Positions 32,049 through 40,344 of a stretch of DNA of 64,000 bases are shown one piece after another (the first letter of the stretch is position 1; each line of letters begins with the position of its first letter). Origin of the DNA: Propionibacteriaceae bacterium UBA7704 (GTDB taxonomy: Bacteria > Actinomycetota > Actinomycetes > Propionibacteriales > Propionibacteriaceae). The stretch spans positions 1-64,000 of the forward strand of contig DLGC01000004.1 of the NCBI GenBank assembly GCA_002482525.1. Direction: 5' to 3'. Both the position numbers and the translations under genes were made by a program. Below the pieces are notes generated by a model that did no database searches, was not told the DNA's origin, and saw only the letters and a list, made by a program, of their open reading frames with translations.

Positions 32049-35000
32049 ATGAGTTGGCGTCGCTGGCTGCCCGCAATCGGGATTGTGGTGACAGTGGCGG
32101 TGCTGGCGGCGTTGGCGCTCGTGTGGCCGGGTTTGGACACCGAGACGGTGCGACGGCCCAGCGCGTCGGTGTGGATCCTGCAGACCGGCACCGATCAGCG
32201 CTACGCCCGGGTCAACACCGCCTTGGCCGAACTGGACACGGTTCGCCAGGCGAAAGACCCCAGCAGGGTGTTCCAAGGCGGCGACCAGGCCTATCTGGTC
32301 GCTGACGGAATGGGACGCATTTCGCCGATCGACGCCGGGACGCCGACCAACCTGGATGCCGAGGCTCTCGCCGAGGCCGCCGCAACCCCCGCCGGAACCG
32401 AGCAGGTCGCCCAGGCCGGGCCCTATGTGGCCTTTCGTTCCAACACCGGGACGGTCAGCTACGGACGACTGGACGCGGTCGCCGCGCTCACCCAGCTTCA
32501 CGCCGCAGATTCTCCCGACAGCGTCTTCACAGCCGCCGCCATCAGTGTGAATGACAACGGTCTGCTCACCGCCTACTCCGCAGTCACCAGCCAGGTACTC
32601 CAGTACGACATCAGCGCCGGTGTCCAGCGGTCCCTCAGCGCGGTGCGCGCGGGCCCGACCGATCCCGGCTCCCAGGTGACTTCGGTCGGGGACCACTGGA
32701 TGGTGGTCGGCGCCGACGGTCGCACCTGGCTGTCGGGACGCTCGGAGCCGGTGAACCTGCCGATCGTCGGGGCCATCGCGGTGCAGCGACCGGCGAACTC
32801 CGGTACCGGCTTCGCGGTGGCCGACCAGCAAGGGCTCTTCGTCCTCGACTTCGAAGCGAACATCACACCCACCTATCGACCCGGTGGAGCTTTGGGCGTG
32901 CCCATCACGCCGACCGTTCTCGACGCAGATCTCGTCGGTGCCTGGCTGCCTCGCGAGGGCGGCGGCACCTTGTGGAGTCACGGCCGGGCGACCGCGCTGG
33001 ACTATGCCGGTCACCGACTCGTCGACGATGCCCTGCCGCAGCTGATGATGACCGCCGATCGGGCCGTCCTCAACGAGACCCGTTCGGGTTGGGCGTGGAC
33101 GCTGCCGGACGGCGCGCTGGTGCCGTCCAGCCAAGACTGGCAGCTGGCCGTTCAGGACCAGCAGCAGAGTTCCGATACCGGTCAACGTGCCGAAACGGTG
33201 CGCGAGCCCAAACCCCCCGTGGCGGTCAACGATCAGTTCGGAGTGCGCGCCGGGGCGCTGGTGAATCTGCCGGTGCTTCTGAACGACTACGACGCCAACA
33301 CCGACATCCTCACCATTGACGGCAAGCAACTCGGCGATCTGGATCCCAACTTCGGAACGGTCGAACTGACCGACAACAATCAGCGTCTCGCCGTCCGCGT
33401 CGCCTCCGGGGCCACCGGTTCGGCCAGCTTCACCTATCGCGACAGCGACGGCACCTCCGCCCAAGGCCGCTATTCCAACACCGCTACCGTCCGGCTCACC
33501 GTGCAGAGCGGCAACCGGGCCCCGCAGTGCGACGATGCCTGCCGGGTCCAATGGCCGACCCCTGAAGTCGCGCCGGGCGGCACGATCCGGGTCCCGGTGT
33601 TGAACGGCTGGGTCGACCCCGAGGGCGACCAGGTGCTGCTCAGCAATGCCAGCACCCCCAACACGTCTGTCCGTGTCGCGGTGAACCCCGAGGGCGATGT
33701 GGTGGTGCAGCATCGCGATGCCAACGCCACCGCCGACCAGCGGGTGCCGATCACGCTGACCGTGTCCGACATCAACGGGGACACCGCCACCAAGACTCTG
33801 GTGGTGCGGGTCACCCGCCGTCCGACCCTGGTCGCAGAGTCGTTTGCGGTCACCCGCCAGGCCGGAGCGCCGACGACCATCGACCTGTCCCGGCACCTGC
33901 TGGGCACGATGGATCAACTGTCGATCTCCGAGGTGCGTCCGCTGGGTGGGGAGAAGGTCAGCTTCGCGGCGACCTCCTTCACCTTCGAATCCGACAAGGT
34001 CGGCACCCATTTCGTGGAATACGTGGTCACTGACGGCCAGAGCAAAGCGACGGGTCAGGTGCGCATCACCGTGACCAGCGGGGAGCCGAGTCTGACCACG
34101 GGCGCCGTGGTGGCCTTCGTGCGTCCGAACGAGGACGCCACCGTCGACGTGCTCAACGCGGTGGACAATCCAACCGGGCGGGTGCTGCTGCTCAGCGGCG
34201 CTCAGCCGCAGGCTGTCGCCGGTGGCGAAATGTCGGTGGACGTTGTCGGGCAGCAGTACCTCCGGGTGTCAGGCACCACCCCCGACGACACACCCGGCAA
34301 GATCGGCGTGATCAACTACGCCGTCGCCGACGGCCAGGGTGGTGAGGCCCGCGGTCAGGCTGCGGTCTACCTGCTCCCCGAGGCCCAGCAGGTCGCCCCC
34401 ATCGCGGTGGCCGACGCGGTCACCGTGCGTGCCGGCGCTCAGCTCGACATTCCGGTGACCAAGAACGACATCGCGCCGGTCGGTGGGCAACTACGCCTGG
34501 ACCCCCGAGCGGTGTACGCCTCCGATCCCACCATGCTCGCCTTCGCCTCCGGAAACATGGTGCGCACGCTGGCCCCGACCAAAGCCGGCGTCTATCGGAT
34601 CAACTACGGCTGCTATGTGGCGGGCAACCCACGGCTGGTTGCCGAGGCGACCATCGTGGTGACGGTGCTTCCCGGTGGCGCCAATCAGCCACCGGTGCCG
34701 GTGACGTTGACCGGACGGGTGCTGAGCGGTCAGACCGTCGCCATCGGATTCGACGACTACGGCATCGACCCCGACGGTGATGCGGTCCGGCTGGACCAGG
34801 TGCTCACGCAACCGAAATCCGGCTCCGCGGCGGTGTCCGGTGACGGAAAGTCGATCAGCTACACCAGCGTCGCCGGCTTCTCCGGACAGGTCGAGTTCAG
34901 CTATCGCGTGGTTGACAGCGAGGGTGCGGTCGGGGTCGGGGTGGTACGCATCGGTGTGCTGGACCAGGCCATCAACCCCGCTCCCATCACGTACACCGAC

Positions 35001-37940
35001 TACGCCGAGGTTCAGGTCGGTCGGGGCAATCAGATCCGGGTGCCGGCATTGGCCAACGACATCGATCCCAACGGTGGCACGCTGACCATCACCGAGGTGA
35101 AGCCCAACACTCGCGAATTCGCCGAGGATGGCTCTGCGAACCCCGAATACCAGCGGCTGTCGGGCCTGATCGATCAGACCACCGATACCGAGATCGTGGT
35201 CAATGCGGGCAACCAGACGGGCACCACGTCGTATCGCTACCGCGTCAAGAGCGACTCCGGAAACACTGCCGACGGTCTGATCGTGATCCGGGTCGTAGAC
35301 ACCGAGGTGCCGAACTACCCGGTGGTCACCGACACCGTCCTCACCGCTGAGACCCGCGAACAGTTCCCGGCGGGGGTTGACGTGGTCACCGATAAGGCGA
35401 CCTGGCCCGGCGGCGAATCAGGCCAACTGCAGTTGAGCCTGTGGCAGGGGGACTCCGGCGGCAGCGCGGCGGGGGTGTCGGTGTCCGGCTGGTCGCTGTC
35501 GGGCGCCCTGAGTGAACGTACTCGCATCATCCCGTTCCAGGTGACAGCCACTGGCGCGGATGGCTCCTCACTGACCACCAGCGACGGAGCCGTCATCGGC
35601 ACCTATGCGTTCTTGCGGATACCGGGCACCAGTGATCTGCCGCTGAGCCTGCGCAGCGATCTCACCGCCCAGGTCGTCGCGGAGAAGGAATCGGTCAGCT
35701 TCGATCTCAACGATGTCGTGGCCCGACCCACGGCGTCGGTGCTCGAAGTCAGCACCGAAGGGTTGGCGGCGTCCGGCGCCCGCAGCGAGGGAAGCTGCGT
35801 CCTGGTTTCGGGAACGGTGTTGGAATACCGCGCCGGACGGGGCGCACCGTGGGATGACTCCTGCATCGTGCCGGTCCGGTTGGCCGGTCAGGACGCGTAC
35901 ACCTATTTGGCGGTGCCGATCCGGGTGACCCCGGAAGTGCCGCAGCCCATCTTGAAGGCGGCCTCGGTGACCGTCAGCCCGGGGGAGACCGCAACCTATG
36001 ATCTGGCGGCCATGACGACCTGGGCCGGGGTGGCCGACCAGGCCGCAGTGCATTACGCCATCAGCGCCGCAGCCCCCGACTTCGCAGTGACCCTGACCGA
36101 TCAGCAACTGACGATCATCGGTGCTGATGATGCCGTCGTGGGCCGCGATGATCGTGTGACGGTATCGATCCTCAGCCACGAGGCCGTCGTGCCGGCGGTG
36201 TTGACGATTCGGGTCGGTCCTGCCCCGGCGTTGCAGCCCAGCGGTGCCAGTTACAACAAGGTGTGCTCTCAGAACGAGGGAGATTCCTGCGAGATCACGG
36301 TCGTCGGCGGTGCCGGTGAGGTGAATCCGTTGCCGCGCAGCCCGCTGCGCGTGGTGAGCGTCGCCGGTGGCCCCGAATGCCCCGGAATGACCTTCACCAA
36401 GGCCTCCGACAGCTCGGTGCGGGCGGCATGGACGAGCTCGGTGAGTGGGCGTTGTTCGGCCAGCGTGGTGCTGGCCGACATGCAGAACCGCGTCACCGCC
36501 GGGGAACGCAATGCCACCGTCACCGTTGATCTGCAGAGCTATCCGCTGGCGCCGGGCAGTGTGTACCAAAGCGGCTACACCGCAGACAGCGTGCAACTGA
36601 GGGTGCGTCCCGGCGAGGCTCGCAGCTCCTACCCCGAGGTCACCGACTATGTGGTTCGTCAGGCAGGCAAGGTCGTCGCCCACTGCGACACCGCCGGGGT
36701 GTGCGAGTCCATCTCGGCGCCGCTGGGGGAGATCCGCACCTACGACGTGACCTCGCACAACTCCGTCGGCGAGTCGTCCAGCGGAGTCTCGGTCCAGGCC
36801 TGGGCCTATCTGGCGCCCAGCGCACCCAAACAGGTCACCGCGGCTCCGGTGGTGACCTCCGACGGTTCGGGAGGTGTGGTGTCGCTGACCGTCTCAGGGA
36901 TCGACACCGTCCGTACCGGGTCGCTGCGGATCACCACCTCCAGTGGAGTGAAACAGACTGTCGATCCACACGGCAACGACACCGTGGTGGTGGACCGGCT
37001 GGAGATTCCCAATCACGCCACGTCGATCACTGTCACCCCGGTGTCGTCCTGGGATGTGCCGCCGGATCTGGAGGGATCGACCGCCGGCGAGGCGGTCACC
37101 GTCACAGCCAGTGGCATCGGCAAACCGACCGGGCTATCGCTGACGCTGGCCTCCAGCGAGAGTTCGGGCGCCACCGCGGTGATCACCGCCAAGGGGGCGG
37201 CCTCCACCAATGGTGACGGATCGGTGCTGCGCTACGGATTCTCCCAGGCGGCCAAGTCGTGCAACCCGACTGAGACCAGCGCCAATGCCCAGTTCTCGGT
37301 GCCGGCCGGGGAGACCTACACCTTCACCATGTGTGTTGCTTCGTTGTTCAACGGAGTCACGTACGGGTCGGACTCGGTCACCCAACAGGTCAACGCGGTG
37401 CAGTTACCGGATGCGCCCTCGGGATATGTGTACGCGGTGAACAGCACTGTTCAGGGCACCGATACTCACCCGAAGTGGCTGGTGACCGATACCCCGGTCT
37501 CCGCCGAACAGCCACCCAACAACATGGTCGCGAAGTTCGACAAACCTGATGGCTTCGGTACCAACTTCGCCGACAACTATCGCGTCCGCTACTGCCACAC
37601 CAGCTGGACCGATGTGTGTGGGGATTGGGGCAAGGTCGGCGCCGATCCTCATGGTGCACCGTTCCCGGTACAGGCGACGGTCGGGGTCACAGCGTGCACC
37701 CCCGGCTCGGAACTGCAACTGGCCAGCGCGACCACCATGGACCTGGGAACCGTCAACTACTCCTTCGGCAGGCTCGAATACGAGGTGGACGGGTCATGGG
37801 TGGCGCCGACCGACACGGTGGTACCCGAGGGTGCCACCGCCTATCGCAATGTCGGGGTGACGGTGAGTTGGCCGTTGGCATGGAACTTGGACTCGCATGT
37901 GATCAAACCGCAGCAGGGATTGTCAGGAAGCTGCGGGTGA
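32049..37940 (+). CDS. Giant N-terminally anchored multi-domain Ig/cadherin-like/FN3 surface protein
   Basis: 1963 aa. One membrane helix at residues ~7-28, no cleavage motif, then an entirely extracytoplasmic chain. Residues ~40-390 look like a degenerate beta-propeller. From ~395 come tandem beta-sandwich domains of the cadherin-like/Big type (VNDQFGVRAGALVNLPVLLNDYD; similar starts at ADAVTVRAGAQLDIPVTKND and YADYAEVQVGRGNQIRVPALANDID-like units). FN3-like modules lie near 1600-1750 (APSAPKQVTAAP). Cys pairs occur in the later modules. No LPXTG or catalytic motif. The homologue in bifidobacteria is Fn3 of the PFNA cluster, thought to act in adhesion/sensing. It is translationally tied to the kinase (1-nt gap). 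Confidence 0.9.
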   Translation: MSWRRWLPAIGIVVTVAVLAALALVWPGLDTETVRRPSASVWILQTGTDQRYARVNTALAELDTVRQAKDPSRVFQGGDQAYLVADGMGRISPIDAGTPTNLDAEALAEAAATPAGTEQVAQAGPYVAFRSNTGTVSYGRLDAVAALTQLHAADSPDSVFTAAAISVNDNGLLTAYSAVTSQVLQYDISAGVQRSLSAVRAGPTDPGSQVTSVGDHWMVVGADGRTWLSGRSEPVNLPIVGAIAVQRPANSGTGFAVADQQGLFVLDFEANITPTYRPGGALGVPITPTVLDADLVGAWLPREGGGTLWSHGRATALDYAGHRLVDDALPQLMMTADRAVLNETRSGWAWTLPDGALVPSSQDWQLAVQDQQQSSDTGQRAETVREPKPPVAVNDQFGVRAGALVNLPVLLNDYDANTDILTIDGKQLGDLDPNFGTVELTDNNQRLAVRVASGATGSASFTYRDSDGTSAQGRYSNTATVRLTVQSGNRAPQCDDACRVQWPTPEVAPGGTIRVPVLNGWVDPEGDQVLLSNASTPNTSVRVAVNPEGDVVVQHRDANATADQRVPITLTVSDINGDTATKTLVVRVTRRPTLVAESFAVTRQAGAPTTIDLSRHLLGTMDQLSISEVRPLGGEKVSFAATSFTFESDKVGTHFVEYVVTDGQSKATGQVRITVTSGEPSLTTGAVVAFVRPNEDATVDVLNAVDNPTGRVLLLSGAQPQAVAGGEMSVDVVGQQYLRVSGTTPDDTPGKIGVINYAVADGQGGEARGQAAVYLLPEAQQVAPIAVADAVTVRAGAQLDIPVTKNDIAPVGGQLRLDPRAVYASDPTMLAFASGNMVRTLAPTKAGVYRINYGCYVAGNPRLVAEATIVVTVLPGGANQPPVPVTLTGRVLSGQTVAIGFDDYGIDPDGDAVRLDQVLTQPKSGSAAVSGDGKSISYTSVAGFSGQVEFSYRVVDSEGAVGVGVVRIGVLDQAINPAPITYTDYAEVQVGRGNQIRVPALANDIDPNGGTLTITEVKPNTREFAEDGSANPEYQRLSGLIDQTTDTEIVVNAGNQTGTTSYRYRVKSDSGNTADGLIVIRVVDTEVPNYPVVTDTVLTAETREQFPAGVDVVTDKATWPGGESGQLQLSLWQGDSGGSAAGVSVSGWSLSGALSERTRIIPFQVTATGADGSSLTTSDGAVIGTYAFLRIPGTSDLPLSLRSDLTAQVVAEKESVSFDLNDVVARPTASVLEVSTEGLAASGARSEGSCVLVSGTVLEYRAGRGAPWDDSCIVPVRLAGQDAYTYLAVPIRVTPEVPQPILKAASVTVSPGETATYDLAAMTTWAGVADQAAVHYAISAAAPDFAVTLTDQQLTIIGADDAVVGRDDRVTVSILSHEAVVPAVLTIRVGPAPALQPSGASYNKVCSQNEGDSCEITVVGGAGEVNPLPRSPLRVVSVAGGPECPGMTFTKASDSSVRAAWTSSVSGRCSASVVLADMQNRVTAGERNATVTVDLQSYPLAPGSVYQSGYTADSVQLRVRPGEARSSYPEVTDYVVRQAGKVVAHCDTAGVCESISAPLGEIRTYDVTSHNSVGESSSGVSVQAWAYLAPSAPKQVTAAPVVTSDGSGGVVSLTVSGIDTVRTGSLRITTSSGVKQTVDPHGNDTVVVDRLEIPNHATSITVTPVSSWDVPPDLEGSTAGEAVTVTASGIGKPTGLSLTLASSESSGATAVITAKGAASTNGDGSVLRYGFSQAAKSCNPTETSANAQFSVPAGETYTFTMCVASLFNGVTYGSDSVTQQVNAVQLPDAPSGYVYAVNSTVQGTDTHPKWLVTDTPVSAEQPPNNMVAKFDKPDGFGTNFADNYRVRYCHTSWTDVCGDWGKVGADPHGAPFPVQATVGVTACTPGSELQLASATTMDLGTVNYSFGRLEYEVDGSWVAPTDTVVPEGATAYRNVGVTVSWPLAWNLDSHVIKPQQGLSGSCG

Positions 37941-37998
37941 CGACGATGAGCAGGACACCAGGAGGCATCCTCGGATCGCCTCAACCAGGAGGGGAAAG

Positions 37999-38964
37999 AT
38001 GGCTGTGACCACCGAGCAGTTGGCGACATTCCAACGTGATTTTCATAGCGTTGCCGACAACGTGGAACAGGTGATCCTGGGCAAGCGTCACGTGATCGAG
38101 TTGGTACTGATCGCGATGATCAGCGACGGCCACGTGCTGCTGGAGGACGTCCCGGGTACCGGCAAGACCTCGCTGGCACGCGCTGTGGCGCAGTCGGTGC
38201 AAGGCACCAATACCCGCATCCAGTTCACGCCGGATCTGCTTCCCGGTGACGTCACGGGCATTACCGTCTACGACCAGAAGACCGGCGATTTCGAGTTCCA
38301 TGCCGGTCCGGTCTTCGCCAATGTGGTGCTCGCCGATGAGATCAACCGGGCCAGCCCCAAGACGCAGTCGGCGCTGCTGGAAGTGATGTCGGAGGGACGG
38401 GTGACCGTCGACGGCGTGACTCGGGAAGTCGGCCGACCGTTCTTGGTGATCGCCACCCAGAACCCCATTGAGCAGGCCGGCACCTATCGCCTTCCCGAGG
38501 CCCAACTGGACCGGTTCATGCTGAAGACCTCACTGGGATATCCCGACCGGGCGGCGACCGTCCAGATCTTCGAAGGCTCGGTGCGCACTCGTCGCGATGT
38601 CGCCCCGGTGATCACTCGGCAGACCATTTCGGCCATGTCGGAGCTGTCCGGCCAGGTTTATGTCGATCCGCTGATCTATGACTACATCGCTCGACTGATC
38701 GATGCCACCCGAGACGCCGAGCAGGTTCGGTTGGGTGCCAGCGTTCGAGGTGGCATGGCGTTGACCCGGGCGGTTCGTACTCGAGCACTGACCCAGGGCC
38801 GGGACTATGTGGTTCCCGACGACGTGAAATTGCTCGCGGCACCGGTGCTGTCCCATCGACTCATCCTGCACCCCGAAGCCGAGTTCGACGGCGTGACCGC
38901 CGATGCGATCATCGGCCAGGTGGTGCTGGCCGTGGCGCCGCCGTCGCAGCCGGTCACCCGCTAG
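37999..38964 (+). CDS. MoxR-family AAA+ ATPase
   Basis: 321 aa. Walker A is GTGKTS within EDVPGTGKTSLA (near 53-58) and Walker B VVLADEINRASPKTQSALLEVMSEG (near 109). ATQNPIEQAGTYRLPEAQLDRFM carries sensor 1 and the arginine-rich region, as in MoxR/RavA. ATG 37999 has AGGAGG just upstream. MoxR ATPases work with DUF58 and von Willebrand-type partners as chaperones that activate or remodel protein complexes; the DUF58 gene follows 18 nt later. It lies 58 nt after the giant surface protein gene. Confidence 0.95.
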   Translation: MAVTTEQLATFQRDFHSVADNVEQVILGKRHVIELVLIAMISDGHVLLEDVPGTGKTSLARAVAQSVQGTNTRIQFTPDLLPGDVTGITVYDQKTGDFEFHAGPVFANVVLADEINRASPKTQSALLEVMSEGRVTVDGVTREVGRPFLVIATQNPIEQAGTYRLPEAQLDRFMLKTSLGYPDRAATVQIFEGSVRTRRDVAPVITRQTISAMSELSGQVYVDPLIYDYIARLIDATRDAEQVRLGASVRGGMALTRAVRTRALTQGRDYVVPDDVKLLAAPVLSHRLILHPEAEFDGVTADAIIGQVVLAVAPPSQPVTR

Positions 38965-38982
38965 CAGCAAGGCCCACCGTCC

Positions 38983-40344
38983 ATGGAACCGTCCCGCCTG
39001 TGGCAGAGCAACTCGGCTGCTGAGACGCGCACCCGTACGCACACCCGTGCGATGGGCGAGACGCGGCGGGCGCGGACGATGGCGACCGCCATGGTGCGAC
39101 TCGCCCGCACGATCGAACGCCTGCGACGAGCCTCGCGCCGAACAGTCGGCGCCATCAGCCGAACGGTGACCGCGGCTGGCTGGCTCGCCATCGCGGTGGC
39201 CGCCGTCGGCACCTCGATGGGGCTGATCTTCGGCTGGGTGGAGTGGACCATCGCCGGCGTGGCCGCACTGACCCTGGTGCTCCTGGCGCTGCCCTTCCTG
39301 CTGGGTCGCGCCGACTATCAGGTGGAACTCGACATCGGCGACCAGCGAGTGGTGGCCGGTAGCGAGGTCGTCGGCCAGGTGCGGGTGCGCAATGCCGGTC
39401 GCCGCAGCGCACTGCCGGGGCGGTTGGACGTCCCCATCGGCGAGGGCCTGCTGGAGGTGGTGCTGCCGCTGCTGCGTCCGCAACGGGAATGGGTCGAGGA
39501 GTTGGTGATCCCGGCCCACCGCCGCGGTGTCATCACGATCGGGCCGGTGACTGCGGTGCGCGCCGACCCGGTGGGGCTCTTCCGCCGCGAATCGACCTTC
39601 GCCGAGGTGCACGAGCTGTACGTCCATCCGCGCACCGTTCGAGTGCCTTCGACCAGCGTCGGGCTGGTCCGCGACCTGGAAGGCAATCCGACCCGGCATC
39701 TGGTGGATTCCGACATCGCCTTCCATGCCATTCGTCCCTATGCCCAGGGTGACTCGCGGCGTCAGATCCACTGGAAGTCGACGGCGAAGACCGGCCAGTT
39801 GATGGTTCGCCAATACGAGGAGTCGCGCAAATCGCGTATCGCGGTGGTGCTGGCCACCAGCGAGGCCGAGTACACCGATGCCGAGGAGTTCGAGCTGGCT
39901 GTCAGCGCGGCGGCCTCGGTCGCGGTGCAAGCCGCCTCCGACGGTCGCGAACTCTCCATGATCACCGGGGCTGCCCTGCCGGAGCTGATTCGGGCGAAAG
40001 TGAGGACGGTCAACTCGCTGCCCACGCTCACTCCGCGACTGCTGATGGATGCCTTCTGCACCGTTGAGCGGTACGTCCGGGGAACCAGCCTTGAGGAATG
40101 CTGCCGGGTGGTCTCCGACACGGTGCCACAACTGTCGCTGGTGGTGGCGGTGTGCGGCGCACCGGTCGGTTTGCACTCCCTGCGGCAGGCTGCACTCGCT
40201 CTTCCCGGAGATGTCGAGATGCTGGCCGTGGTCTGCGACGAGCAGGTGCGACCGGGCATGGTCCGTTTCGGGCAGGTGAGCGTGCTTCGGGTCGGTGTGC
40301 TGGCGGACCTGAGCCAACTGCTGCTGCGGGGGGCGCAATCATGA
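38983..40344 (+). CDS. DUF58 membrane protein
   Basis: 453 aa. An Arg-rich cytosolic start, two membrane helices (~66-105), then the DUF58 domain: DSDIAFHAIRPYAQGDSRRQIHWKSTAKTGQLMVRQYEE, the signature of the family, with a von Willebrand A-like fold. It is the usual partner of MoxR. Its stop overlaps the start of the transglutaminase-like gene in ATGA (40341-40344), indicating coupled translation. In the PFNA cluster the order aaa-atp, duf58, tgm is the same. Confidence 0.92.
   Translation: MEPSRLWQSNSAAETRTRTHTRAMGETRRARTMATAMVRLARTIERLRRASRRTVGAISRTVTAAGWLAIAVAAVGTSMGLIFGWVEWTIAGVAALTLVLLALPFLLGRADYQVELDIGDQRVVAGSEVVGQVRVRNAGRRSALPGRLDVPIGEGLLEVVLPLLRPQREWVEELVIPAHRRGVITIGPVTAVRADPVGLFRRESTFAEVHELYVHPRTVRVPSTSVGLVRDLEGNPTRHLVDSDIAFHAIRPYAQGDSRRQIHWKSTAKTGQLMVRQYEESRKSRIAVVLATSEAEYTDAEEFELAVSAAASVAVQAASDGRELSMITGAALPELIRAKVRTVNSLPTLTPRLLMDAFCTVERYVRGTSLEECCRVVSDTVPQLSLVVAVCGAPVGLHSLRQAALALPGDVEMLAVVCDEQVRPGMVRFGQVSVLRVGVLADLSQLLLRGAQS

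Noticed and set aside
31998..34010. 670-codon minus-strand frame opposite the giant surface protein
   Set aside because: Arg/Gly/His-rich shadow typical of the antisense strand of a GC-rich gene; the plus-strand frame has clear domains and close spacing to neighbours.
38530..40338. 602-codon minus-strand frame opposite moxR and the DUF58 gene
   Set aside because: Crosses two well-supported genes and shows only His/Gln/Arg-rich low-complexity sequence.
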